DNA of 64,000 nt from Megaustenia siamemsis (lineage: Eukaryota > Mollusca > Gastropoda > Stylommatophora > Ariophantidae): positions 107,450,396 through 107,514,395 of the forward strand of contig JAVIAB010000092.1 in NCBI GenBank assembly GCA_032433765.1. The letters run 5' to 3'. Positions within the stretch are counted from its first letter, which is position 1. Every line of letters starts with the position of its first letter. Position numbers and translations under genes: made by a program. Under the pieces are notes generated by a model. That model saw only the letters and a list, made by a program, of their open reading frames with translations, ran no database searches and was not told the origin of the DNA. This document shows, one piece after another, positions 21,230-31,872 of the stretch.

Positions 21230-22270
21230 TTAAACAAGCAGCAACGGCGACAAAAACAAGGTTGGTTACACAGAACGTGACTCATGCATTCTTGGTGATA
21301 GACTCACAAAGTATGCTACAAAAGATTGACAGAAAGTGTCTGCTGCTGGAGTGGATGCAGCTCTTGGATGGCTCTACAGTGAGTATGTTAACCTGGGTGT
21401 ACTGCCCAGGGCATGCAGTTGTACAATGCAAATTCATATTCGCAAGTTGTAAATCGGCAATGAAATAGCCGATAAGCTCTCTGGCAGTGTGGTCTTACTC
21501 TGGACAAAGAGAACATTGCTAAGTTTGTCGTCATTCCTTAAAAGAAGATAATAGGTGGAACAATGATGTATATAATGAGAGACTGAGTAATCTAATTGAA
21601 GGTGGAAAAGAATCCTGGTCAATCTGGAGTCTATCTATCTATCTATTGACCTTTCAAGCCGTAGCTGGCCCATAGGGCATAGACCAAGATACTCCTTCTC
21701 TTATCTAAATTTTTATTCTAGCAGTTTTCAATTCTTTTAAAGATATTTTATCAAATCTCGCCATTTGTCTCTGTTCTGTGCAAGCAGCTCTATCTTATTG
21801 AGGGAGCCAATTCCTGCTGCTCTTGCCTCTCTCATCAATGTTCTTCTCAGTGTCTCTCTGGGTCTTCCTCTTTTCCTCTTACCTGTTGTTTCCCACATGA
21901 GGGCTTGCTTTGTTATTCGGTTATTATCTCTTCTCATCCCATATCCAACATATGACCATCGTCTTTTCTTTATTACTGAAGATAGTGGTGGTTGATTGGC
22001 GATTTCTTTAATTTCCTCATTTGTTTTGAATTCGTTCCACGCTATATCAAGTATTTTCCTTAGACATTTATTTTCGAATGCGTTCAACTTTGTTTCTATG
22101 TCTCTTGTTGTTTTCCCAGCTTTCACACGCATATGTAAGGGCAATCCGGAGTGCTTAGTGGGAAAAGCAGATGTATCTATAATCAACACCTTACAGGAAC
22201 AATCAGTATTAGAGAAATTCTGGAATGGGTGGTGGAGTGAGTATGGGGATGCCCCGACTGCAATTAAACT
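21230..22270 (+). mobile_element. RNase H region of a LINE-F-like element, split by a LINE-E insertion
   Basis: The plus strand at 21290-21620 reads as a decayed RNase H domain: DSQSMLQKIDRKCLLLEWMQ, LTWVYCPGHA and a broken region where GNERADKLAG-type sequence is expected. The element resumes at 22153 (gcttagtgggaaaagcagat). A minus-strand LINE-E lies between. Stops and indels show it is dead. Confidence 0.7.
21631..22141 (-). mobile_element. LINE-E 3' fragment with (GATA)n tail
   Basis: Minus-strand insertion flanked by 11-bp duplications CAATCTGGAGT (21620-21630) and CAATCCGGAGT (22142-22152), one mismatch. It encodes an open C-terminus: PPLSSVIKKRRWSYVGYGMR, GKRKRGRPRETLRRTLMREA and LLAQNRDKWRDLI. 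The 3' end reads gggccagctacggcttgaaa, then ggtcaatagatagatag. Confidence 0.93.
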
Positions 22271-22546
22271 GATTCCATGTATAGTATAGAATAAAACACA
22301 TAGCTCACACGCAGAAGTATCTTCTGAACTTCAGATTGCGCTTGAACTCAAACATATTAAAAACTAGGGTCGTTTAAAATAGAGGATTTAAATGTGTGTG
22401 CATGTGTATGTACATATGAAAATGATTTTAAAATATATGAAGACACTAAGAGGCAATGGATATTATTTGTATATTCATATGAAAGTGACAAGGAGGTATT
22501 GTATAACAGATATTGAAATTTATGATATTATTGATGTTATAATTAC

Positions 22547-22718
22547 CTTCCACAATAAACTTGATCATGAAGATAGTCCTCAAAATAAGTCTCCATTTCC
22601 AGCTTCCTTTTTTCAGCCTCTCTCTCTTCTTTAGATTTAGGACATGGACAGCAATTAGCAGTAACATTATTTTTTGTTATTGTCTCTTCTTTCTTACTCT
22701 TTGTTGAGTCACTAGGTA
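22547..22718 (-). CDS. InR: InR exon v9: insert domain with alpha-CT helix
   Basis: The exon is 172 bp and is lysine/glutamate rich. It contains NCCPCPKSKEEREAEKRK, then YFEDYLHDQVYCGR. The C-C-x-C-P-K motif matches the insert-domain cysteines that link receptor halves (human ECCSCPK). The FEDYLH segment is the alpha-CT helix that forms the primary insulin contact together with L1 (human FEDYLHNVVF). A cysteine (VYC) sits just after the helix where human has a hydrophobic residue. The acceptor is ttcag and the donor gtaatt. AG at the end joins A of v10 to give Arg. Confidence 0.95.
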
Positions 22719-22740
22719 CTGAAATTTCTGTTGGTAACAA

Positions 22741-23673
22741 ATAAAAACTAAACCATTGGTCACAAATTAAATGTTAACATAATAATTGTGTGTTATAAAT
22801 GTGCATAAAGAGACATATGATATATAAATGTAAAAAGAAGTAGCAAAATATAAATGTAAAAAGAAGTAGCAAAATATACATGTAAATAAATAACATGTGT
22901 CTTAGTTATACCAGCTTTGCTTTAGTATATAACAATGTACTCATAACAGCATGTCCAATAACAAATATAGATTATATAGTCACGCTAAACAATTTCCTAC
23001 ATCTTTGAACTTTGGATGATGAGAATCAGATAGCGAACTCTAAAAATATTCTCATTTGAGATATCGGATGGAGATTCTATAGCAGGTGTATTCACAAACA
23101 GTGAGAAGCCATAATTTATATGATATTCTCATATGTTGTGATTGAACTCCAGGAAAGTAGTTTCTCTAACATCCAGCAAAAGCAACATAATCAGAAAGCT
23201 ACAGCAGGAAATCCTCGTTAAGGAGATTAAAGTAAATCCATTCAGTGTAGGAAAGTAACACTGGTCATGTTTGCTAGTTAAACTCAATGATTTGTTATCC
23301 TCATTTAAACTGAACCAAAGGCTCAAGGTAACAGAAAATGATTGATAGGTGATGGACAGATTATCACAAAGTAAGATTTAAGCCACAGAAGTGATAGGCA
23401 GAATGAAAGGTCATAGGTAAATTCTGACAAAAAGACGATTAATTATGATCAAAGACTCAGAATTCTCATTTGGTAGGCAGGAATAGTAGAACCTACAAAC
23501 CAATATGAGCTCAATTTCAGGAGAGATCAGAGAAGAGATCAGAGAAGAGATCAGAGAGTCAGAAGACAAGCAGTCCAATTTAGGATTGCTGGCCATGTGG
23601 AGTGTCCTTTGGTTGTCTGTGAATGGACTCTTGTGTAAAAGCTGTCTTTAGTCCACCAGATAAAATGTTAGGA
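22741..23673. other. Intron, no gene seen
   Basis: AT-rich intron upstream of exon v9. It contains a two-fold repeat of aaatgtaaaaagaagtagca (22827-22871) and a three-fold agagatcagaga repeat at 23520-23556. No gene or classifiable transposon was recognised. Confidence 0.7.
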
Positions 23674-23808
23674 TTAACCCTAGATTACAATTACATTGCA
23701 AAAATTACCGTCTCAAAATACAAATTCTTGAAATCTGACTGTTGCTGCAGGCAAACATTTCCCTTATGGAAGAGTCCAGTACATGGGTACAAAGATTGAA
23801 AGGGTTAA
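23674..23808. mobile_element. Short TTAA-type MITE
   Basis: Begins TTAACCCTAGATTAC and ends aaagggttaa, so both ends read TTAACCC inward. The left end and the following gcaaaaattacc resemble the MITE at 8884-9178. At 135 bp it has no coding capacity. Confidence 0.6.
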
Positions 23809-26055
23809 ATTGAATTATATTTTCCCATATCTATAGTCAAGAGAACTAAGTACAGTAGTTATACTATCCTAGTACTCAGTGTGAAGAAAGATTGTAAGTA
23901 ACATAAAACATCACATTATTTCCATATAGAAATGAGAAAAAACATCACAAATATATAAAGGAAAAGTAATTTGTCACTGAGATTGTACATAATGTAAAAA
24001 AGTTTATTCTTTTTTTTTTTGATGAAGGAAATGTCCTCTTTTTTTGTTAGTTAATGAATTTTATTTGTTATAATGTGATATATTCGGAGGAGGTTTGTGG
24101 GAATAGTCATTTTTTTTGTTTTTGCTTTCCTAAGTGAGAATAAGTTAGTGGTCAGATCATAGGGATTCATAGATTGGATATGGAAAGAATAAAAAAGTGG
24201 TGAATGTTATAAATGTTCTGGGACTGCTATCCTATATATAATTTTTATAGAATGAATGTGTTTTAGAGTGCAGTAATAAAAATGAGTAATTATACAATAA
24301 TAGTACTGCACTCTAAGCTGGAGACAAATAATAATAAATGAATATTATTATAGAGGGAAACTTCCGAGGCGACAATCAGCAAATCAAAGAGTACAGGTTC
24401 GATCCTGCTTTGGTCCATATTTTTTTCTGTTGTTGATTATTTGTCAATTTTTCAGAGTGCTGTAAACATACTGTACTCTAATACAGATGAGATTAAATGA
24501 ATATATCCTAAGTAGTTGTAGTAGCTGTCAACCATGGAGAAATAGTCTAATAAGAGAAAGGAGAAGGTGAAAATTAGAGAAGATTAAAGGGAGAATAAGA
24601 AATGTTAGTCAAGATGGTGAAGATAATAAGAGTTGGAGGTGAGATTAGTTTTTATTATTTTTGTTCCATCAGGTGTACACATTTAATTTGGTTTTTGCTT
24701 GTAATTATGGAGGTTGGTGATTTCTTTCTTTGCTTTGAGTTACAATGTTGCATGTTTGTTGTTAAGTGTTTTATGGTATACTGAGTGTGAAATGTGGAAA
24801 TAAATGAAATGCTAATGCATATGCACATCTCTTAACTGGTGTTATTACTTATAGGCTGACTATTAAGTAGTCATATTAGACTGACCATTTTTTTTCTATT
24901 GACTTACTGTACATGACAATGAAGTTTATAGCTAAGATATAGCGAAAGATAGACAGGAGGGCTGAGAATGAAATTCGTATAAGAGAAATCGTGATTCATG
25001 TGATTGATGTAGGCAAGTTCGACTTCCAAATATGACAGTTTAGAATTAGACTTGAGATATAAGTGAAGAGGTTAGAAGCTAAGTAACATACCAAGGTGTA
25101 GTTAATAATGATAATAGACCTAGGAAGACATACAGGGAATTGAAGAGAGGAGCAACATAAAGTTCTTAATCAGTTAGACACACATTTTTTTTAATACAAA
25201 GAAGACAAGGTAGATAGAGAGAGCTAGAATTAGGTGAGGAGATTAAGGTCAAATGAGAAGAGATGAATTACTGTTGGTGTGGATGTGGTAGTGAAATATA
25301 TTGAAAGTATGTGACATAATACTGAAATTGTACTACTATGTAAACCAAACAATGTTTTGCTTTTTTGTTCATGATGGTACATAGATTAAAGTAACAAAAG
25401 AGTAATGTATACATAAGGGGAATTTGTGAATGATTAATACTCATTAATAGGTAGGAATAGAGTTGTTTTTAGTATTATGCGATGTTGAGATGGATATATA
25501 ACTGAGATGACACATGTTACTTGACAGTGGATTGATAAACAATACTGTAAAGTTATTGTTTTGGGATCGATTTTTGTACCATGTTATGTCAAAGCTGTAA
25601 TCGATTTGATTGTGTACTTATATATTTAATAGTTTAAGATGGATAATGAAAATTGTTAAATGGGGTGAGAGAGTTAAGTGATATTGAAAATATACATATG
25701 GTATACATACATATAGTGTGCTAAACGTCATAAGATGGATAGGGCCATACACCTGTACTAGATCTTGTGTTTTAGAGGGTTAAACAGTGTACTATAGTTC
25801 GTTCAGAAATTCATGCCTACAGAGTTAATCATTTATCTTGGAAACTGTTTGATGAATTTCTGTAATTCTTTTTCATGAAATCTTATTTTTTCACCGACCT
25901 TCAGATTTTATAACATTTAAGTACAGAGGTAGTCTGAATTTTGCATAAATCATTTTTTGTTATATAATTTTAGAAAAATATCAAACTGCGTGCTCTAAAC
26001 ATTAGATTTTACTGTAAATTATGTTAATTTTCTAACAATGCAAGCCAAAGGCATA
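23809..26055. other. Intron, mostly featureless, with one tRNA-like remnant
   Basis: AT-rich sequence with purine-rich patches. At 24360-24420 a phrase aggttcgatcctgctttggt resembles a Pol III B box and is followed by a T run, so it may be the remains of a SINE head. No other structure was recognised. Confidence 0.55.
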
Positions 26056-26056
26056 G

Positions 26057-26496
26057 GTTCTGGAAGGCCCGGTATCACTGCAAACAAATTAAAATCCATA
26101 ATTGCTCAACCGCCCGAGCCAGTGGAATCATCCGAATTACTAATTCATCTCCCAAACAAAGAAAGGTAGCTGTAGTCCCCATCATAGCAGTCTCAGCACA
26201 CGCCAAAAGATATAAAGCGAAACCGCACAGAAAGTGAACACAGCCAACTGTTCCCTGTCATACAGTATCATCATTCATCGTAAACAATTGGAATATCGAA
26301 ACATGATAAAAATGGATGAAACATTCAGCTCACGGTGTGCACAGAGCACCTAACTCAGTAGTTCCTGCAACAAGCCGAACATGGAATATGAGGAAACTGC
26401 AACAAGAAACACTTTCATACATAGCCTTCAATGGTTCCTGCCGCCTATCCATCATATTGACCGGAAGTCCAAAATGATGACTCCTGAAAATGATGA
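26057..26496 (+). mobile_element. Repeat X, copy 1 (left arm of inverted pair)
   Basis: Runs from ggttctggaaggcccggtat to gaaaatgatgatc. It shares an estimated 85 to 90 percent of bases with copy 3 and, in inverted orientation, with copy 2 at 28017-28475. Unlike copy 3 it is not interrupted. Together with copy 2 it forms a pair of roughly 440-bp inverted arms about 1.5 kb apart. Confidence 0.85.
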
Positions 26497-26754
26497 TCAA
26501 ACAGACAAAGTCTGTTTGGGGACAAAGTCTTTGCTAGTGCCATGAAGTTCATGCATTTAAAGCTGAAGCTATCTTCAATCTTATGCTAGTGTATGACAAG
26601 CATGCTTCATACAGATGAATGTATTGGGCAGGATATCTAAGCACTATGGAGCTGTTCGTTGTGTAATGATGATGATGTTCCGACTAAATTAAAATAAACT
26701 ACACGAAATGGATTTCAGTTCTGCTACCTAAACAATTAATCACAAATATATGGT

Positions 26755-27130
26755 TTAACCCTAGATAACGATCACACCCCCCCCCCCCCCATATTATTAC
26801 TTTCGGTGATCCTTAATGTGGACCTTTCGGTGAGATCCTTTGACCCCTGAGTGTTGTACTTGTTTCCTTCTATCTTCCATTAAAATTATTTTTCATTGCA
26901 CGAGGTACAGTCTTGTGTTTATTTTTTTTAATTCGCCAATTTTCAAGAAATTTTTTTCTCTCCTTTTTTTTTCCCCTTACGACTGGGGAAATTTCCTTGG
27001 CCGTCAATTTAACATCAAACAAACCTCTGTAACTTGGGAAAGGCGGGGAACAATGCTAAGATGTAGCCGAACATAGAACTTGTGCAAACGGATGGCATTG
27101 GCAAGGATCATTTTGAATCTATGAAGTGGG
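26755..27130. mobile_element. Left part of a TTAA-type element
   Basis: Starts TTAACCCTAGATAACGATCA, followed by a 14-base C run. Then ttactttcggtgatcc and cccctgagtgttgtacttgt resemble the interior of the MITE at 8884-9178 (ttacttccggtgatcccc, gagtgatggatttgt). A possible degenerate right end is at 28659-28694 (gtaatttttactattgtatt). If so, the element is about 1.94 kb and contains the ORF below. Confidence 0.5.
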
Positions 27131-27187
27131 CTCATTTTGTGTTTAACTCAAAAGCATGCGTGCTTTTTAACCAAAGGTTATATATGC

Positions 27188-27220
27188 ATGCTTTTTTTTT
27201 TTTTTTGGGGGGGGGGGGGG
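27188..27220. repeat. T16/G16-17 homopolymer junction
   Basis: Sixteen T are followed directly by sixteen or seventeen G, immediately before the open cysteine-rich frame. It marks the left boundary of the recognisable coding similarity and is a likely site of assembly uncertainty. Confidence 0.9.
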
Positions 27221-27223
27221 GAG

Positions 27224-28000
27224 AGAAGACTCAAGGAAGATATCCCCAATAGAAGAATAATTTGTACTATTAGTCCCATAAATGATTCGCTTCCAGAGGT
27301 ATTTGATGTAAACAAAGCAGTTTTGTCATTGCAAGTGAATAATGTCCACACCTATAATTGGTCAGGATTGTGTAGCAGCAGCAGCTTTATAGCGAACACA
27401 GAAAACATCATAGGATTGTGCTGTTCTGAAACAGCTATGCCATGTTACCCTAGAATTGCCTTTCATGGGATTACTGTGACCACAAACCACTCTCCATGTG
27501 TGTGCCACATATTTACACCCCAGAAAGAAATACTGAATATAACAACATCATATGCCGTCTGTGATATTAATGACCACAAACCAGGAGCCTCCTGTACGAT
27601 TGATACAACTGTTGCACCAAGCACTTCATCAGTAGAGCCAGATCTATGGAATGTTAATCTGACATTGTTCTTGAATGATGTCCAAGTTAATGAGACATCA
27701 GAATCATGTGGCAGCAGCTACAAGAAGGGAGCAGAGAACATCAAGTTCTGCTGCTATAAAGGAGACTTGTCTTGCTATCACAGAATTGCCTTAAATGGGA
27801 TCACTGTAGTTGGAAACTTCTCCTCTTGTGTAAACTACACATTCACATCCATGAGTGAATCAGTGAAGGTCACAAAATAATATTCTCTCTGTGGTTTTAC
27901 TAACTACAAGTCAGGTGGCTTCTGTTGGATTGGAAATGATAACTTACCACCACTGTGTGTCTATATGTTTGGAATTGGAGTCATCAACGATGGCCTAACA
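27224..28000 (+). pseudogene. Cysteine-rich two-repeat extracellular-type ORF, function unknown
   Basis: An open frame up to TAA at 27878-27880 encodes two tandem copies of a domain of about 110 residues. Shared landmarks are CTI at the start, a G-L-C or E-S-C, a C-C pair, C-Y-x-R-I-A-x-x-G-I-T-V, and a later Y-x-x-C. Examples are CYPRIAFHGITV and CYHRIALNGITV. Cysteine spacing and several N-x-S/T sites suggest a secreted or surface protein. The second copy continues after the TAA (YSLCGFTNYKSGGFC), so the stop looks like a nonsense change. No signal peptide, intron or start is clear. The stretch from about 27960 overlaps repeat X. I recognise no family. Confidence 0.6.
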
Positions 28001-28475
28001 TCATCAAGTGCTACGACGATCATCATTTTCGGGAGGACACGAACTTCTATGGTATATGGTGGATAGGCGGCAGGAACCATTGAAGGCTATGTCTGAAAAG
28101 TGTTCCTTCTTGCAATTTCCTCATATTCCAAGTCCGGCTTGTTGCAGGAGCTACTGAGTTAAGTGCTCTGTGCACTCCGTGAGCTGTGTGTCTCATCCGT
28201 TTTAATCCTGTTTCGATATCCCGCTTGTTTACGATGAATGATGATATCGTATGACAGGGAACAGTTGGCTGTGTTCACTTTCTGCGCGGTTTCGCCTTAT
28301 GTCTTTTGGCGTGTGCTGAGACTGCTACGATGGGGACTACAGTTACCTTTCTTTGTTAGGGAGATGTGTTAGTAATTCAGATGATTCCACTGGCACGGGC
28401 GGTTGAGCAATTATGGATTTTAATTCGTTTGCAGTGATACCGGAGCCTTCCATAACCAATAACCAATAGCCGAAC
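27960..28475 (-). mobile_element. Repeat X, copy 2 (right arm of inverted pair)
   Basis: In opposite orientation to copy 1. It begins within the 3' part of the cysteine-rich ORF (ggaattggagtcatcaacga, matched in copy 3 near 20245-20270) and runs to ccttccataaccaataacc, which matches the outer edge of copy 3. It is G/C-richer than the surrounding intron. Confidence 0.85.
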
Positions 28476-28721
28476 ATAGTGATGGATGCATGGCAGCCAT
28501 GTCAATAGACAATGTAACACGTTTGATCCATGTCCTAAATCAAATCTTATTCAGGAAATCTGAATCATGTGTCTCCTCTTGAGTAAAAACCCAGATTTGT
28601 AGCAAAAGTTCCAAGAAAATACTATTTTTTGATCTATGAATTTTACAATTATATGGGGGTAATTTTTACTATTGTATTATAAACGGGAGAGTTACAGATA
28701 TGTATTGTAATGATTAGTTCA
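28476..28721. other. Intron with possible right end of the TTAA-type element
   Basis: At 28659-28694 the sequence gtaatttttactattgtatt, then ataaacgggagagttac, resembles a degenerate right terminus of the MITE family (gtaatttttacaatacggta, then tcataatctagggttaa). Nothing else was recognised. Confidence 0.4.
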
Positions 28722-29757
28722 TCATCATCATCAAGTACCGGGCCTGCTGTCATAAGTGATTATTACTTTCGTTCTTGCAAGTTATTTATCATTCTCTTGT
28801 TGCAGTCTTACAAATTCCTTGTCTGTTGTCCTATTGTCCATGATTCACATCCATATGTTAAGACTGGCTCCACATAACAATTAAGAACTACTCCTTGTTT
28901 CTATGGTCAAAAATAGATTGCATAGTATCTTCCTCATTTTTGGAAAGGTGCTTTTGCCTGAGATATTCTGCATCTTGCCTCTGTTGTACATCTTCCGTCT
29001 GAGATTAACAAAGTTCCCAGATATTAAATTCATTTACCTATTTCAATATTGTTCCATTTGTCTTTATTTTGCACCGAGGTGATGTCTTTTTCTTTGTTGT
29101 TACCATTACTTTTGTCTTTTTGCTATTAAGGCTGAGTCCTTCATCCGTTTTCACCTCTATGGCTCTTTCTACTAAAGATCTTATGATGTATATGGCATTG
29201 CTCATTCCTTTACCTCTAACAAAACCACACAGTCCATAATTTCTGGACTGATTTTGTTTTGCACTTTTCGCATAATGATTCTTAGTCATGTGACTCATAA
29301 GGCTTATTGTGCGATGATCATCGCATTCAGTCGCACCAGATTTCTTTGGTAGGGCTATGAATATTGATTTGAGCATGTCGTCTGGTATATACCCGCTGTT
29401 GTAGACAGTATTCATATATTTGTCAGACATATTTTTGTTATTATTTCTATTCCAAAATCACCTATGGCTTCAATCTCTTCTTTAGTTATATTATCTGGCC
29501 CAGCAGCTTTTCCTGCTTTCATATTGCGCAAGGCGTCTTCCACTTCTTCTTTGAGTACTTCTGGTTCTTCTCCATTATCTTTAATATTTACTTCTGTTCG
29601 CTCATCAATGTAAAGATCTTTAATGTATTCTGTCCATCATTTCCTTATGCTTTCTTGTTCAATCAACAGCTCTCCTTCCTTTGATCTTAAACATCCAGTT
29701 TTTGATTGCGTTTTTTTCCTGTTAATTCTTCAATTTGTGTGTATATAGCTCTGGCTG
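28722..29757 (-). mobile_element. LINE-B, 5'-truncated, with internal deletion
   Basis: Minus-strand copy with its (TGA)n tail at 28722 (atcatcatcatcaagtaccg). It encodes RT pieces: NSGYIPDDMLKSIFIALPK, FVRGKGMSNAIYIIRSLVER and, fused directly, DEGLSLNSKKTKV. The fusion shows loss of the region that normally holds the catalytic F/Y-A-D-D motif. Upstream (29440-29560) the peptide KAGKAAGPDNI is recognisable. Confidence 0.8.
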
Positions 29758-29761
29758 TTAG

Positions 29762-30012
29762 GAAAAGACAATCATCATTTTTTGGCCATGTAAATGAGAA
29801 AAGAACAACTTGAATATATTGTAACAACTGGAAAAATTGAGGGATGAAGAGATAGAGGGAAGCAAAGAGAAAAAATAACAGACAGCTTAAGAGAATGGCT
29901 TGGCAGAAGGTCAACAACAGAAATGATAAATAGCTGCCGAGATCGAATGTTGTGGAGAGACATGATCACCTACGCCACTAGGCCCGGTACTTGATGATGA
30001 TGATGATGATGA
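29762..30012 (+). mobile_element. LINE-B 3' fragment, plus strand
   Basis: Encodes the family C-terminus (FFGHVNEKRTT-like start, YIVTTGKIE, REKITDSLREWLGRRSTTEM, WRDMITYATRPGT with a few stops). It ends tacttgatgatgatgatgat. Its truncated 5' edge abuts the 5' edge of the minus-strand copy on its left. Confidence 0.85.
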
Positions 30013-30771
30013 TAGCTCTGGCATCTCCTTTTTGTTGCATTACAATCTCTTTGCAACAATTATTAGTTAATGGATGAATGTTATGAATCCCATTGACAAA
30101 GGAAAAAAAGAAAACAATGAAAAGGTACTGATAGAAGCCAACGCACAAATGACACAAAGTATATGAATTAAAATTATGACAAAAGTGACAGGATATGTTG
30201 AAAAAATATAGAGAGTTATAAAAGAATAGAGAATGAGCAAAACTAATATTAAAAGCTAGAGAGTACATTGTGGGGGAAAACATATTTTGAAAAATAATAT
30301 AGAATATGGATAAAAGAAATAGAAATCAGAAAAGGCAAATTATGTTAAAATAATGCAGATGAGAAAAATAATATTAAATACAGAAAAAGAAAAAGAGAAC
30401 GACAAATATTATCTGCAGATTAGTAGTCAACTGATTAGTAGTAAACAGTGAGAAGATAGACAACAGAGCAGATTAGGGAAAGTAAAATATTTCTAGATCA
30501 TAAAAAGCCTATAATGAGGAAACCATAAAACATTAAATTACACTTATACACATGGAATCCGAGTACTAAGAATATTTGAATTCAAAGCAATTGAGTTAAA
30601 AAAATCAAAATGTTAAGATCATTTTAAGTAAAACATTTGCACTAAAAAAAAAGAGAATAAAATTAGACCAAAACCAAGCATTAGGAATTTGTAAATGTAT
30701 CTACAAAGATGCCAAATTAAAGATAATTCTTTAAAAAATTGTTATTCAATACCACTTCTATGTTTACTCAC
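30013..30771. other. Intron, no gene seen
   Basis: AT-rich intron immediately downstream of exon v8. Purine-rich in places. No classifiable element was recognised. Confidence 0.65.
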
Positions 30772-30942
30772 GTTCTCGACAATAGTTCCTCAGCTCAAAT
30801 GCTTCTAAATTAAGATCTAGAATTTGATACTTGACCAAGTAGTGAGTGACAATTCCATTCGGGAATTTTGGTGGATTCCATTTCACATATAGTTCATGTG
30901 GATCATCAGACGTCACTTCTATATCTATTGGTTCAGTCGGGA
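30772..30942 (-). CDS. InR: InR exon v8: FnIII-2 first part
   Basis: The exon is 171 bp. It encodes PTEPIDIEVTSDDPHELYV, KWNPPKFPNGIVTHYLVKY and FELRNYCRE. The W-x-P-P-x-x-P-N-G-x-x-x-x-Y motif is diagnostic of the receptor's second FnIII domain (human [20 protein letters not shown]), as is the following Y-C of the human LDYC. The acceptor is atcag and the donor gtgagt. The last C joins TA of v9 to give Leu. It is followed by an 8 kb intron. Confidence 0.95.
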
Positions 30943-31387
30943 CTGATAAAAGAAAGAATCAATTTAAACCAAGGCACAAAAATAATTATCAAATACAGCA
31001 TTATATATACTGACAATATTAGTTTTTGTGCAAAAATATAATAATTAAGCAACAATCCTAACATTAAACATTACAAACTTATCTAACAACAGGTTCCTCA
31101 AAATAATAATAAACTGATGCTGGAAGCCACAGAAATACTTTACTGATTACATAAAAAAAGATACATATGAACAATATCATATATATTATTATAATAAGAA
31201 TATCTGTGCCAATGGTGAAACACAGCAAGAATAATTAACACAACAGAAAGAAATTGCAACACCGAATGTCCAAAAGAACACTTTCGCTCGACACTTCATA
31301 GTGATGACTCGAAGATGCAGTCTTGATTACTTTTAAAAGTTTATTAACTCAGCTCTCTAGTTACATGTCATAAATTTATCTAAATAA

Positions 31388-31872
31388 ATGTCTTGCTTGC
31401 ATATAAAAGTCTCTCAATACACAGAAATACTTCCAATGTCCATCTAAAAATCTTGCTTGCATATAAAGGTCTCTCAATACACAGAAATACTTCCAATGTC
31501 CATCTAAAAATCTTGCTTGCATATAAAGGTCTCTCAATACACAGAAATACTTCCTATGTCCATCTAAAAATCTTGCTTGCATATAAAGGTCTCTCAATAC
31601 ACAGAAATACTTCCAATGTCCATCTAAAAATCTTGCTTGCATATAAAGGTCTCTCAATACACAGAAATACTTCCTATGTCCATCTAAAAATCCTGCTTGC
31701 ATATAATAATCTCTCAATACACAGAAATACTTCCAATGTCCATCTAAAAATCTTGCTTGCATATAATAATCTCTCAATACACAGAAATACTTCCTATGTC
31801 CATCTAAAAATCTTGCTTGCATATAATAATCTCTCATTACACAGAAATACTTCCTATGTCCATCTAAAAATC
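31388..31872. repeat. 60-bp minisatellite, 8 copies, with higher-order variants
   Basis: Eight copies of a 60-bp unit (tcttgcttgcatataaaggt, ctctcaatacacagaaatac, ttccaatgtccatctaaaaa). Two variant sites are patterned: aaaggt in early copies becomes taataat in the last three, and ttccaatg alternates with ttcctatg in copies 2 to 7. Because 60 is a multiple of three, long frames stay open on both strands (153 and 187 residues). A short (TATC)n follows. It lies in the intron upstream of exon v8. Confidence 0.96.

Noticed and set aside
28722..30012. Twin-priming inversion of one LINE-B
   Set aside because: Both halves carry their own 3' tail and 3' coding end, which a single twin-primed insertion would not give.
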